Shown here piece by piece: positions 9,386 to 21,408 of a stretch of 64,000 nucleotides of DNA (position 1 is the stretch's first letter; every line of letters begins with the position of its first letter). This DNA is from Cellulomonas phragmiteti (lineage in GTDB: Bacteria; Actinomycetota; Actinomycetes; Actinomycetales; Cellulomonadaceae): assembly GCF_016862775.1 (NCBI RefSeq), contig NZ_BONP01000006.1:124001-188000 (forward strand), in the 5' to 3' direction. A program made the translations under genes and the position numbers. Under the pieces are notes generated by a model. The model saw only the letters and a list, made by a program, of their open reading frames with translations, had not been told where the DNA came from and searched no databases.

Positions 9386-10591
9386 TCATGCGCCACCGGT
9401 CGCCGCGCGGGCGAGCTCGAGGTCGAGCCCCTCGCGACGGATGCGGACGTCGACGTACAGCAGCGCGACGACCGCGGCGAGGAACGTCGTGGACAGCGTG
9501 AGGCCGACGACCTGACCCAGGGCCGACACCAGGATCGTCAGGCTCTCCGAGCCCGAGGTCGCGGTGACGAGCCCGGCCACGACGGCGGCCGGCACGAGGA
9601 AGAGGTACATGAGCACGGAGACCAGCAGGTTCGACAGCAGGTAGATGCCGAGCAGGCGCCAGAAGCTCCCGCGCGTCAGCCGCCACGCACGCGCCACCGT
9701 GGGCCAGAAGCGCTTGCCCTCGAGCATGAGCGCCGGCGGCACGAGCAGCGTGCGGGCGGTCACCCACACGACGGCGGCCAGCAGCCCCAGACCGCCCAGG
9801 AGGGCGACGCCGAACGCCTCCCAGTCGGCACCCGCGGCGGCGAGCCCGACGACCGCGCCGATCCACAGGGCGAAGGCCAGCACGGACGCGAGCAGCTGCA
9901 GCAGGCCGAACCCCACGAGCAGCCAGACGCGGCGGGTGCGCCACACCTCGCGCAGCGCGACCTTCTCACCGATCACGGACCGGCTCACGGAGACGATGAG
10001 CAGACCGGTCAGCACCGACGTGACGGGGACGAGCAGCGGGATCGTCAGCACCTGCCCGCCGCTCGTCGAGAGCATCTCGGAGATCATGGCCGAGTCGGCG
10101 GCCGTCATGGCGCCGTCGAGCGTGGCGTCGCCCAGGGCGGCGCCGATCAGGCTCGTCACGTACAGCTGGACCAGGGTCTGCAGCGCGACGGCCACGGTCA
10201 CCACGACGGCCGAGAGGCCGAACATCACCGCGGGGTTCGCCCGCACGGCGCGGACGGCGCCGTCGAGGATCTCGCCGAGCCCCAGCGGGCGCAGCGGGAT
10301 GATGCCGGGCTGCACGGCCGGCAGGTGCCACGCGGGGGGACCCGCGGCCGGTGCCGGCGCGCCCCAGCCCGGCGGCGGCGCCGGCTGGCCCCAGCCCTCC
10401 GGCAGCGGCGCGGCGGGCGGCGGGCCGCCCCAGGCCGGTGGCGCGGGAGGGGCACCCCATCCGGCGCCGGGCGGCGCCGGCGCGGGCGGGTGGGGCGCGG
10501 CGGGCGGGCCGGTGCGCGACGGGTCCGCGGCGGGGCCGGCGGGGCTCGTCCACGGCGCGGGCCCCGGGCCGTCGTCCTGCGGGGAGGTCAT
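9386..10591 (-). CDS. Polytopic membrane protein with Pro/Gly-rich N-terminal tail
   Basis: A 401-residue protein. The first 95 residues are proline, glycine, alanine and tryptophan rich (repeated PPAWGG/PPGWGA-like units) and are probably disordered. From about 100 the sequence PLGLGEILDGAVRAVRANP begins a domain with around six membrane helices, resembling the glycerophosphoryl diester phosphodiesterase membrane-domain family seen at this place in Micrococcales. There is no phosphodiesterase catalytic domain, so no enzyme activity is claimed. It is probably the first gene of the MoxR operon (30-bp gap) and is divergent from mtrA. ATG start. Confidence 0.8.
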   Translation of the reverse strand: MTSPQDDGPGPAPWTSPAGPAADPSRTGPPAAPHPPAPAPPGAGWGAPPAPPAWGGPPPAAPLPEGWGQPAPPPGWGAPAPAAGPPAWHLPAVQPGIIPLRPLGLGEILDGAVRAVRANPAVMFGLSAVVVTVAVALQTLVQLYVTSLIGAALGDATLDGAMTAADSAMISEMLSTSGGQVLTIPLLVPVTSVLTGLLIVSVSRSVIGEKVALREVWRTRRVWLLVGFGLLQLLASVLAFALWIGAVVGLAAAGADWEAFGVALLGGLGLLAAVVWVTARTLLVPPALMLEGKRFWPTVARAWRLTRGSFWRLLGIYLLSNLLVSVLMYLFLVPAAVVAGLVTATSGSESLTILVSALGQVVGLTLSTTFLAAVVALLYVDVRIRREGLDLELARAATGGA

Positions 10592-10757
10592 GCGTCCGGC
10601 TCCTCGTCCTGTCGCGTGCGGCGGCCCGACCGCGTCGGCGGATCGGCGGTCCCATCGTGCCACGGTGCAGGTCGTCGACGGCCGAGGATCCACCGGTCAC
10701 CCGGCTGCGCGGCGCGGCCGCCCCTGCGGAGCCCCGGACGATGAGAGGATCGGCGGC

Positions 10758-11441
10758 ATGAAGGGACGCGTCCTGGTGGTCGACGACGACACCGCCCTGG
10801 CCGAGATGATCGGCATCGTGCTGCGCTCCGAGGGTTTCGACCCCGTCTTCTGCGAGGACGGCGACGAGGCGCTGGGGGTGTTCCGCGCGACACAACCCGA
10901 TCTGGTGCTGCTCGACCTCATGCTGCCCGGCAAGGACGGCAACGAGGTGTGCCGGCAGATCCGCGGCGAGTCGGGCGTCCCCATCGTCATGCTCACGGCC
11001 AAGAGCGACACGGTCGACGTGGTGCTCGGGCTGGAGTCCGGGGCCGACGACTACATCTCGAAGCCGTTCAAGCCCAAGGAGCTGGTCGCCCGCGTGCGGG
11101 CCCGTCTGCGCCGCAGCGACGAGCCCGCGCCCGAGCACCTGGCGATCGGCGACCTCACGATCGACGTGCCCGGTCACCGCGTCGAGCGGGCCGGCCGGTC
11201 GATCTCGTTGACGCCGCTCGAGTTCGACCTGCTCGTCGCGCTCGCGCGCAAGCCGTGGCAGGTGTTCACCCGTGAGGTCCTGCTCGAGAAGGTCTGGGGC
11301 TACCGGCACGCCGCCGACACCCGGCTCGTCAACGTCCACGTCCAGCGGCTGCGCTCGAAGATCGAGACGGACCCGGAGCGTCCGGAGATCGTCGTGACGG
11401 TGCGGGGCGTCGGCTACAAGGCAGGCGTCGCGGGGACGTGA
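10758..11441 (+). CDS. mtrA: MtrA, two-component response regulator
   Basis: A 227-residue OmpR/PhoB-class regulator. The receiver domain holds the acidic pocket VDDD (8-11), phospho-acceptor D53 in LLDLMLPGKDG, a conserved T in MLTAKSD and the switch lysine in SKPFKPKEL. The C-terminal winged helix ends with RGVGYK. The next genes, mtrB and lpqB, fix the identity. MtrA controls cell division, peptidoglycan remodelling and osmotic response genes in actinobacteria. The start is ATG after GAGAGGATCGGCGGC; length equals the family's usual 225-230. Confidence 0.97.
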   Translation: MKGRVLVVDDDTALAEMIGIVLRSEGFDPVFCEDGDEALGVFRATQPDLVLLDLMLPGKDGNEVCRQIRGESGVPIVMLTAKSDTVDVVLGLESGADDYISKPFKPKELVARVRARLRRSDEPAPEHLAIGDLTIDVPGHRVERAGRSISLTPLEFDLLVALARKPWQVFTREVLLEKVWGYRHAADTRLVNVHVQRLRSKIETDPERPEIVVTVRGVGYKAGVAGT

Positions 11442-11475
11442 GGGCCGTGCACGCACCGGCGCGCGGGGGTTCGCC

Positions 11476-13236
11476 GTGCCCCGGCTGACGTCCTGGGGGC
11501 GGCTGGGCAGGGCCCGGGCACGACGTCGCGTCCGCGGCATGGTCCGGCGGTGGCGGTCGTCGCTGCAGCTGCGCGTGCTGGCGTCCACGCTGACGATCGG
11601 GCTCGTGGCGCTCGTCGCCATCGGGGGGTACGTCGGGGAGCGCACCCGGGCGGGGCTGTTCGACCAGCGGCTGCAGCAGATCCTCAGCGAGACGTGGCGG
11701 GGCACCGAGCAGACGCAGGAGTCGCTCTCGGCGTCGGCGGCGAACACCTACAGCGAGGTGGCGCTCCTGCTGGAGGACGTGACGACCGCCCAGCGCAACG
11801 GCGGCTCGGGCGAGCGGGACGTCTTCCTGCTGCGGGCGCCCGGGCAGACGGGCATCGCACTGGGGGCGACGGCGACCAACGAGGCGCTCGTCACGCTCGT
11901 GAGCCGCGAGCTCAAGCGGGCCGTCGTCGACGGGGGCCAGCACTGGCAGTCCGTCGCGATCCCGACCGCCGACGGGCGGGTCGAGCCCGGCATCGTCGTG
12001 GGGCAGGACGTCGACGTGCCCATGGCGGGCACCTACCAGATGTTCTTCCTGTACAGCCTGCAGGCCGAGCAGGCCCGGCTGGACTTCCTGCTGCGCACCC
12101 TGACCTTCGCGGCCGTCGCGGTGGTGGCTCTGCTCGGGGCGATGACCTGGCTGGTGACCCGCCGCACGGTCCACCCCGTCCGGCGGGCGGCGCACGTCGC
12201 CGAGCGGCTCGCCGACGGTCACCTCTCGGAGCGGATGACCGTGCGCGGCCAGGACGAGATGGCGACGCTGGCCCGCACGTTCAACGAGATGGCGGAGAGC
12301 CTGCAGGACCAGATCCGCCGCATGGAGGAGCTCTCGACGCTGCAGCGCCGGTTCGTCTCGGACGTGTCCCACGAGCTGCGCACGCCGTTGACGACGATCC
12401 GCATGGCGGGTGAGGTCATCCACGGCGCGCGCGAGGACTTCGACCCCGCCATCAAAAGGTCGGCGGAGCTGCTGGCCACGCAGCTCGACCGGTTCGAGGA
12501 CCTGCTGGCGGACCTGCTGGAGATCAGCCGGTTCGACGCCGGGGCGGCCGTGCTCGACGCCGAGGGCCGCGACCTGCGGGACATCGTGGTGCAGGCCGTC
12601 GACAACGCGACGCCGCTCGCGGAGCGCCGGGGGTCGTGGCTGCAGGTCGAGCTGCCGGACGTGCGAGCGGACGCGGACGTGGACCCGCGGCGCGTCGAGC
12701 GCGTCCTGCGCAACCTCCTGGTCAACGCGGTCGAGCACGCCGACGGCTCGGCGGTCGAGGTGCGGGTGGGCGTCGACGCGACCGCCGTGGCCGTGACGGT
12801 CCGTGACCACGGTGTGGGCATGACGGCGGACGAGGCGCTGCACGTCTTCGACCGGTTCTGGCGGGCGGACCCGGCGCGGGCCCGGACCACGGGCGGGACG
12901 GGGCTGGGGCTGGCCATCTCGCTCGAGGACGCCCACCTGCACGGCGGCTGGCTGGAGGCGTGGGGCCGTCCCGGACGGGGAGCGTGCTTCCGCCTCACGC
13001 TGCCACGGCGGGCCGGCATCCGGCTGGACGGGTCGCCCCTGCCGCTCGTGCCCGTGCAGGACGTCACGCCCGCAGCCGACGAGCCGCGCCGCAGCACGGA
13101 CCCGGCGGCGCTGCCCGACCTGCCGCCCATGACGGGGGAGATCGCGATCGTGAGCAACCCGACCGACCCGGTGCGCACCGACGTGCGGCTCGACGACCCC
13201 GCCCCGGCGGGTGCCGACGCCCGGCGGCGGGTGTGA
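11476..13236 (+). CDS. mtrB: MtrB, sensor histidine kinase
   Basis: A 586-residue kinase. Membrane helix 1 lies at about 33-55, an extracytoplasmic sensor of roughly 155 residues follows, helix 2 is at about 208-230, then HAMP. The HisKA box FVSDVSHELRTPLTTIRMA contains phospho-acceptor H299, and the ATPase domain has RNLLVNAVEHA (N box), DHGVGM (G1) and GTGLGLAI (G2). The last 75 residues are a variable tail. It phosphorylates MtrA. GTG at 11476 is 34 bp after mtrA; a shorter ATG start (MVRRWRSS) is possible. The stop overlaps lpqB by 4 bp. Confidence 0.96.
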   Translation: MPRLTSWGRLGRARARRRVRGMVRRWRSSLQLRVLASTLTIGLVALVAIGGYVGERTRAGLFDQRLQQILSETWRGTEQTQESLSASAANTYSEVALLLEDVTTAQRNGGSGERDVFLLRAPGQTGIALGATATNEALVTLVSRELKRAVVDGGQHWQSVAIPTADGRVEPGIVVGQDVDVPMAGTYQMFFLYSLQAEQARLDFLLRTLTFAAVAVVALLGAMTWLVTRRTVHPVRRAAHVAERLADGHLSERMTVRGQDEMATLARTFNEMAESLQDQIRRMEELSTLQRRFVSDVSHELRTPLTTIRMAGEVIHGAREDFDPAIKRSAELLATQLDRFEDLLADLLEISRFDAGAAVLDAEGRDLRDIVVQAVDNATPLAERRGSWLQVELPDVRADADVDPRRVERVLRNLLVNAVEHADGSAVEVRVGVDATAVAVTVRDHGVGMTADEALHVFDRFWRADPARARTTGGTGLGLAISLEDAHLHGGWLEAWGRPGRGACFRLTLPRRAGIRLDGSPLPLVPVQDVTPAADEPRRSTDPAALPDLPPMTGEIAIVSNPTDPVRTDVRLDDPAPAGADARRRV

Positions 13237-14915
13237 GCGCCGTGGGTCGCGCCCGGGCCGCGGCGTGCGCCGCCCTGGTGGCCGGCGCGCTCGCGGGGTG
13301 CGTCGCGATCCCGACGGGTGGTCCGGTGACCGCGGGCGGCGACGGGGAGGTCCGCGAGCAGGACGGCGTCGTCGTCCTCGCCCAGGGCCCCCAGTCCGAC
13401 GCCGACCCGACGGGCATCGTCGAGGGGTTCCTGTTCGCCGCCGACACCGAGGTCACCGGGGAGTTCGACGTGACCCGGCAGTTCCTCGCGGCCGGCGAGC
13501 GCACCGAGTGGGACCCGGGCGCGGAGACGATCGTCGTGAGCGCCACCAAGGTCGAGCAGACGGGCGAGGCCCAGGTGACGGTGTCGTTGTCGGTCACCGC
13601 GAAGGTCGATCGCGACGGTCGCTACCTCGAGGCGCCCGCGGAGGCGGTCGAGACGCTGCGGTACGAGCTGGTGCAGGACGCCCGCGGGGACTGGCGCATC
13701 TCGCACGCCCCGGACGTCGTCGTGGTGAACTCCCGCCGGTTCCTGCAGCAGTTCCGTGCCACGTCGCTGTATTTCCTCACGCCGGACTCGCAGATGCTGG
13801 TGCCGGAGGTGCGGTGGTTCCGCAACCGCAACGTGCCCACGGCGGCCGTGCGGGCGCTGCTGGCCGGACCGTCGCCGTGGCTGCAGGACGCCGTCACGAC
13901 GGCGCTGCCCCCCGGGACTGAGCTCAAGCCGGAGGCCGTCTCGTTCGAGCGCGGCGGTGTGGCCGAGATGACCCTCGAGCCCGCCCTCGCGGTCCAGGAC
14001 GCGGATCGCGGGCTGCTGCTCGCGCAGCTCGACGCGTCGCTGCGTCCGCTGGGGGTGACGACCCTCAACGTGCGTGCCGGGGCGGGTGGTGCCCTGCTCA
14101 AGGGCGCCCCCGACACGCTGTCCGTGCCGGACCCCGGCGACCTGGAGATCCTCGTCGGTGGCCAGACGTGGGAGCTCGTCGACGGTGTCCCGGGAGCGGT
14201 CGAGGGCGTCCGCACGGTCGACGGCGCCCAGCCGGGCAGCCCGGCCCGGTCGGCGGACGGCCGGGTGCGCGTCGCGCTGGCGGACCCGACGACGCTCGTG
14301 GCGGTGCCGTCCGGGGACGCCGAGCAGCGGACCCTGCTCACCGGCAGTGCGCTCGCCGCGCCGTCGGTCGACCGGTACGGGTGGGTCTGGACGGCGCGCG
14401 CCTCCGCGCCGGGCCGGTTGGACGCCGTCCGGCTCGAGGGCACGGCGGTCGAGGTGACCGCGGACTGGCTGACGGGGCGCTGGGTGCGGGCGGTGCGGGT
14501 GTCCCGCGACGGGACGCGCGCCGCCATCGTGTCGAGCGGACCGGACGGCGTGACGCTCGACGTCGCGGGCGTCGTGCGCGACGAGGGCGGGGTGCCCCTG
14601 ACGATCGGACCGGGCGTGCGCGCGGGTGCACCGCTCACCCCGACGGCCTCGGTCGTGTGGGTCGACGACGTGACCCTCGGCGTGCTGTCGGGCGGCGACG
14701 CAGGACCCACCCCGTACCTCGTGCCGGTCTCCGGCAGCAGCACGCCGCTGCCGGCCGTCGCGGACGCCATCGAGCTGGCCGTCGAGCGGGGGACGCGCAC
14801 GCTGTACGTCGTGACCGCCGCCGGTGACCTGCTGCGCTACGAGGGCGGCACGTGGGTCGCGGTGCCGGGGGTGACCGGGGTGCTCGAGGTGACCGGGGCG
14901 GCGTTCCCGGGCTGA
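13233..14915 (+). CDS. lpqB: LpqB family lipoprotein
   Basis: A 560-residue lipoprotein with a signal peptide ending in lipobox LAGC (about residues 21-24), giving a mature N-terminal cysteine anchored outside the membrane. A GerMN domain occupies about 170-290 (RWFRNRNVPTAAVRALLAGP) and a beta-propeller-like C-terminal half follows. In mycobacteria LpqB modulates MtrB output; the conserved mtrAB-lpqB overlap supports the same role. A 7-bp GC hairpin, CCCGGGC/GCCCGGG, spans the stop codon at 14906-14922 and may act as a weak terminator. Confidence 0.94.
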   Translation: MSAVGRARAAACAALVAGALAGCVAIPTGGPVTAGGDGEVREQDGVVVLAQGPQSDADPTGIVEGFLFAADTEVTGEFDVTRQFLAAGERTEWDPGAETIVVSATKVEQTGEAQVTVSLSVTAKVDRDGRYLEAPAEAVETLRYELVQDARGDWRISHAPDVVVVNSRRFLQQFRATSLYFLTPDSQMLVPEVRWFRNRNVPTAAVRALLAGPSPWLQDAVTTALPPGTELKPEAVSFERGGVAEMTLEPALAVQDADRGLLLAQLDASLRPLGVTTLNVRAGAGGALLKGAPDTLSVPDPGDLEILVGGQTWELVDGVPGAVEGVRTVDGAQPGSPARSADGRVRVALADPTTLVAVPSGDAEQRTLLTGSALAAPSVDRYGWVWTARASAPGRLDAVRLEGTAVEVTADWLTGRWVRAVRVSRDGTRAAIVSSGPDGVTLDVAGVVRDEGGVPLTIGPGVRAGAPLTPTASVVWVDDVTLGVLSGGDAGPTPYLVPVSGSSTPLPAVADAIELAVERGTRTLYVVTAAGDLLRYEGGTWVAVPGVTGVLEVTGAAFPG

Positions 14916-15027
14916 GCCCGGGCGCTCTGCGTGCTCGAGCCGACCACAGCCCCTCGCCCCGCGACCGCGCTCCACGGACCGCGACGGCCACGCCACGCCC
15001 GGGGGACCGCCCCGACAGCGTGGGACC

Positions 15028-15900
15028 GTGCCGTCACCCCCCTCGCACCCGGCCGCGTCGACGTCCCCGCCGCGACCCGCGCCGTCGGGTCCGCCGTCGT
15101 CCCGGGTGATCGCCGCGCGCGCGGCGGCGGTGACGGTCGCCGCGTGGCACGACCTCGTGGGCCTCGTGGTGCCCGTCGCGTGCGGCGGCTGCGGAAGGCC
15201 CGACGTCGCCTGGTGCCCGCGGTGCGCCGAGGCGCTGACCGGGCCGGTCGTGCGCCGCGACCACGGAGCGGGCCGGCTGGACCTCCTCGAGGGTCGGACC
15301 CTGCTGCCCGTGTGGGCGCCCGCCGCCTACGCCGGCCCGGTGCGGCACGCCGTGTCCGCGTGGAAGGACGCGGGCCGGGCGGACCTCGACCGACCCTTCG
15401 GCGCGGCGGTCCGGCGCGTCGGTGACGTGGTGGCGGGGCACCTCGTGCACGGCTCGTCCGGGCCGGTCCTCGTGGTCCCGGTGCCCTCGACGGGACGGGC
15501 GCGACGACGGCGCGGCCGTGCCCCGGTCGACGTCCTCGCGGCCGCCGTGGTCGCGGGGCTGCGCGACGCCGGGGTGCCGGCGGCCCGTGCCCGCGTGCTG
15601 CGCAGGACGGGCGGACCCGACCTGGCGGGACTGACGGCCCGTGCCCGGTCCGCGGCCCTCGTCGGCCGGGTGCGCGTGCGACGGGGCGCTGCGGTCCGCG
15701 GGCGCGACGTGCTCCTCGTGGACGACGTGCTGACGACCGGTGCGACCCTCGTGGCGTGCCACCGTGCGCTGGTCGCGGCCGGTGCGCGCGTGCGCGGGGC
15801 CGCCGCGCTGGCGGCCACCGCGCCCCCCGCGGGCGCGGTCACCGACGGGTTCGTCCGTCCGGACCAGCGCGTCGTGCGCACGAGCGGCGAAGAGGGTTAG
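15028..15900 (+). CDS. ComF family protein (phosphoribosyltransferase fold)
   Basis: A 290-residue ComF protein. An N-terminal zinc ribbon has CGGCGRPDVAWCPRC (about 52-66), a four-cysteine site. The C-terminal PRTase domain carries the PRPP-binding loop VLLVDDVLTTGAT (about 230-242). ComF proteins help handle incoming single-stranded DNA in transformation, but in actinobacteria the role is unproven. Placement between lpqB and hpf is the standard actinobacterial order. GTG start at 15028; the first 35 residues are Pro/Ser rich and a later start cannot be excluded. Confidence 0.9.
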   Translation: MPSPPSHPAASTSPPRPAPSGPPSSRVIAARAAAVTVAAWHDLVGLVVPVACGGCGRPDVAWCPRCAEALTGPVVRRDHGAGRLDLLEGRTLLPVWAPAAYAGPVRHAVSAWKDAGRADLDRPFGAAVRRVGDVVAGHLVHGSSGPVLVVPVPSTGRARRRRGRAPVDVLAAAVVAGLRDAGVPAARARVLRRTGGPDLAGLTARARSAALVGRVRVRRGAAVRGRDVLLVDDVLTTGATLVACHRALVAAGARVRGAAALAATAPPAGAVTDGFVRPDQRVVRTSGEEG

Positions 15901-16054
15901 CGTGGGGCCCTGGGAACGTCGCCGTGACCACCGGCAGCAGTCAGGCAGGTGGGCGCGGCGGAGGAGGTGATGCCGCCCGCCCCCCTCGTGGGGCCGCAGA
16001 CGTACGTCTCATCCGGGCGGGCACGGCCCGCCCCCGACCTCCCAGGAGGCCCAC

Positions 16055-16687
16055 ATGGAGATCGTGGTTGCCGGCCGGCACACCGAGGTGTCCCCGCGGT
16101 ATCGCGCCCACCTCGAGAGCAAGCTCGCGAAGATCGAGCAGCTGGCCCCGCGCGCCCAGCGCGTCGACGTCCTCGTGTCGCACGAACCGAACCCGCGCCA
16201 GTCCGGAAGCAGCGAGAAGGTCGAGCTGACGGTGGTCGACAAGGGTCCCGTCATCCGGGCGGAGGCGTGCGCCGACGACGCGTACGCGGCCCTGGACGTC
16301 GCCCTCGGCCGTCTGCTCGAGCGCCTGCGCCGCGCGCGCGACCGGCGCAAGGACCACCGCAACCACACTCCGCTGGCGCCCGTGGACGTGCGTCCCCCGG
16401 CCCCGACGCCACCGCCGCCGGTCGAGGTCCCCAGCGAGGACGGCGTCACCGAGACGGTGCTGGGAGACTCCCCGGTCCTCATCCGCGAGAAGGTGCACCG
16501 AGCCGAGCCGATGACGGTCGACGACGCGCTCTACGAGATGGAGCTCGTCGGGCACGACTTCTTCCTGTTCGTCGACGCGGAGACGGCCCAGCCGGCGGTG
16601 GCCTACCGCCGTCGTGGCTGGAGCTACGGCGTCATCAAGCTGGACGCACCGGTCGTGACCGGGGGCACGGGGCGCGCGGTCGGCTGA
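16055..16687 (+). CDS. hpf: Ribosome hibernation-promoting factor, long form
   Basis: A 210-residue long-form HPF. Residues 1-105 are the S30AE domain that sits in the 30S decoding and mRNA channel (MEIVVAGRHTEVSPRYR onward). A proline-rich linker follows, and the C-terminal dimerisation domain (about 145-205) begins VIREKVHRAEPMTVDDAL and has the HDFFLFVD motif. The long form joins two 70S particles into a 100S dimer during stasis. An AGGAGG lies 5 bp before the ATG. A small GC hairpin (GGGCGGGC/GCCCGCCC, 16015-16033) lies just upstream of the ribosome-binding site. A strong hairpin follows the gene. Confidence 0.95.
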   Translation: MEIVVAGRHTEVSPRYRAHLESKLAKIEQLAPRAQRVDVLVSHEPNPRQSGSSEKVELTVVDKGPVIRAEACADDAYAALDVALGRLLERLRRARDRRKDHRNHTPLAPVDVRPPAPTPPPPVEVPSEDGVTETVLGDSPVLIREKVHRAEPMTVDDALYEMELVGHDFFLFVDAETAQPAVAYRRRGWSYGVIKLDAPVVTGGTGRAVG

Positions 16688-17123
16688 TCGCGCGGTCGTG
16701 GACGGGGCGGCGGGCCGACGGGCTCGTCGCCCCGTGGCGTGAGGCGACACGGCCGCCTGCCCGTGGAGCCCCGGTGCCGGACGGCGCGGTCCGTCCGGCA
16801 CCGGGAGAGCGGGGGAGCGCCGCACCTGGTGTGCCCGGGCTGCGGCTCCGGGGCACGACGTTCGCCCGCGGCGGGCGGGTGCGTCAAGGCCTGCGAGGAA
16901 GTTTCGGAAATGTTTCGAGATGCCGCTCGCCATCATGAAGCGATTCGCGCCCCTCTGGAGATGAGGGAGGGCGAGCGGGGATGGTGCTGCAGCGCACTGA
17001 GCAGGGCGCGCGTCGCGGCTGGTCGGCCGAGCCTCTCGTCCGAGCAGCACGCCCGCGCGTGGGGGACGTCGAAACTTGCGGACGGTGCGAGGTGATGTCG
17101 GAGGTGCCGGGCAGGATCGAGCC
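16688..17123. other. 436-bp intergenic stretch between hpf and ycaQ-like gene
   Basis: No convincing gene. It holds the hpf terminator hairpin at 16771-16804 and then a less GC-rich patch around 16900-16960 with TTTCGGAAATGTTTCGA, which may be promoter DNA for the downstream glycosylase gene. Short frames on both strands lack recognisable domains or ribosome-binding sites. Confidence 0.5.
16771..16804 (+). terminator. Perfect 14-bp hairpin downstream of hpf
   Basis: CCGGTGCCGGACGG (16771-16784) and CCGTCCGGCACCGG (16791-16804) are exact reverse complements around a 6-base loop. No U-tract follows, which is common for GC-rich actinobacterial terminators. It lies 83 bp after the hpf stop. Confidence 0.75.
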
Positions 17124-18407
17124 ATGGTCCACGGTCCCGAGCACCTGACCCTCTCGCAGGCCCGTCGCGCGGTCCTGCACGCGTCCGGGCTGGACCGACC
17201 GCGGCAGGCCCGCGCACGCCCGGCCGCCGACCGCGCCCTGCAGCAGGTGGTCGACAGGCTCGGCCTGCTGCAGGTCGACTCGGTGAACGTCCTGGCGCGC
17301 GCCCACCTCGTCCCGGTGTACTCCCGGGCCGGCGCGTGGGACGTCGGGGCGCTGGAGCGTGCCACCGCCCGGTCCCCGCGCCGGCTGGTCGAGACCTGGG
17401 CCCACGAGGCGTCCCTCGTCACCCCGGCCACGTTCCGGCACCTGGCCTTCAAGCACGCGGACAACCGTGCCCGCGTCGAGCGGCGTGGCGACGCCCTGCA
17501 CGGCGTGCCGATCGGGCGCTCGCCGGAGGTCGCGGCCGTCCGTCGCGTCATCCACGAGCAGGGGGCGATGACGGCCCGCGAGGTGCAGGAGGAGCTGGGG
17601 GGCTCGGGTCGGCGCGCCGAGGCGTGGGGGTGGGCGTGGACCGATGCCAAGCGCGCGCTCGAGCACCTGTTCCTCGTGGGCGAGCTGACGACCGCCGGCC
17701 GCAACGCGCAGTTCGAGCGGCGCTACGACCTGCCCGACCGTGTGCTGCCGCCCGACGTGCTGCTCGCCCCACCGCTCGACGAGGCGGCCGCGCGGCGTCA
17801 CCTGGTCGAGCTCGCGGCCCGGGCGCACGGCGTGGCCTCCGTGCGGTGCCTGGCCGACCACTGGCGCACGGCGGTCGCCCCCACGCGCACCGCCGTGGCC
17901 GAGCTCGTCGCCGAGGGCGTCCTGGCCCCCGTCGAGGTCGACGGGTGGCGCGGACCGCTGTTCCGGCACCGCGACGCGCGGATCCCGCGCCAGGCACGGG
18001 GTCGGGCGCTGCTCAGCCCCTTCGACCCGCTGGTGTGGGAACGCACGCGGACCGAGAGCCTGTTCGGGCTGCGCTACCGCATCGAGATCTACGTCCCGCA
18101 GGCCGCACGCGTCTGGGGGTACTACGTGCTGCCGTTCCTGCTCGGGGAGCGGCTGGTGGCCCTGGTCGACCTCAAGGCGGATCGTCGAGCCGGCGTGCTC
18201 CGCGTGCCGGCGGCGCACCGCGCCCCGGGCGCCGGGTCCGACGTCGACGCCGGAGCCCCGCCGGACGTCGAGGTCGCCCGGGAGCTCGCCGCGGAGCTGA
18301 GAGCCGTGGCCGCGTGGCTCGGCCTGTCCGACGTCCACGTGGGGCCGGACGTCGTCGGCGACCTCGCCGCCGCGCTGGCGCGCGAGCTCGCGCCGGCCGT
18401 TCGCTGA
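17124..18407 (+). CDS. YcaQ-like crosslink-repair DNA glycosylase (HTH_42)
   Basis: A 427-residue protein of the YcaQ/AlkX/AlkZ superfamily. Tandem winged-helix folds make up the family; the N-terminal motif LLQVDSVNVLARAHL has the QxD catalytic signature (Q-V-D) of YcaQ-type glycosylases, which excise interstrand-crosslinked and alkylated bases. Later conserved blocks are ETWAHEASLV and LLSPFDPLVWERTRTESLFG, then WGYYVLPFLLGERLVALVDLKADR. These match characterised family members over the full length. ATG at 17124. The gene sits between hpf and secA, apparently as its own transcription unit. Confidence 0.88.
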   Translation: MVHGPEHLTLSQARRAVLHASGLDRPRQARARPAADRALQQVVDRLGLLQVDSVNVLARAHLVPVYSRAGAWDVGALERATARSPRRLVETWAHEASLVTPATFRHLAFKHADNRARVERRGDALHGVPIGRSPEVAAVRRVIHEQGAMTAREVQEELGGSGRRAEAWGWAWTDAKRALEHLFLVGELTTAGRNAQFERRYDLPDRVLPPDVLLAPPLDEAAARRHLVELAARAHGVASVRCLADHWRTAVAPTRTAVAELVAEGVLAPVEVDGWRGPLFRHRDARIPRQARGRALLSPFDPLVWERTRTESLFGLRYRIEIYVPQAARVWGYYVLPFLLGERLVALVDLKADRRAGVLRVPAAHRAPGAGSDVDAGAPPDVEVARELAAELRAVAAWLGLSDVHVGPDVVGDLAAALARELAPAVR

Positions 18408-18527
18408 ACGGCGACACCGCAGGTCCTGCGCCTCGCCTACGATGGTCGGGCCCGGCCGAGCGGTCGGGCGACACGCACCGCCCCGACGCCGCACGCGGAC
18501 GGGCGCCAACGACGTCGGGAGAGTTGC

Positions 18528-21347
<2,820 letters not shown>

Positions 21348-21355
21348 GGCTCCCT

Positions 21356-21407
21356 CCGGTCGCGGCCGTGGCACGACGCCACCGCCGCGACCGGCGGCGT
21401 GCCACGG
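21356..21407. terminator. Interleaved inverted repeats after secA
   Basis: Two perfect 10-bp arm pairs interlock: CCGGTCGCGG (21356-21365) pairs with CCGCGACCGG (21385-21394), and CCGTGGCACG (21366-21375) pairs with CGTGCCACGG (21398-21407). The order A-B-A'-B' allows either of two hairpins or an H-type pseudoknot. It begins 8 bp after the secA stop and overlaps nothing but the 2-bp approach to the convergent stop at 21409, so it probably ends transcription from both sides. Confidence 0.65.
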
Positions 21408-21408
21408 G

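Noticed and set aside
16739-17095. Small gene in the hpf-ycaQ spacer
   Set aside because: Frame overlaps the terminator hairpin, has no ribosome-binding site or recognisable domain and a composition unlike the neighbouring proteins.
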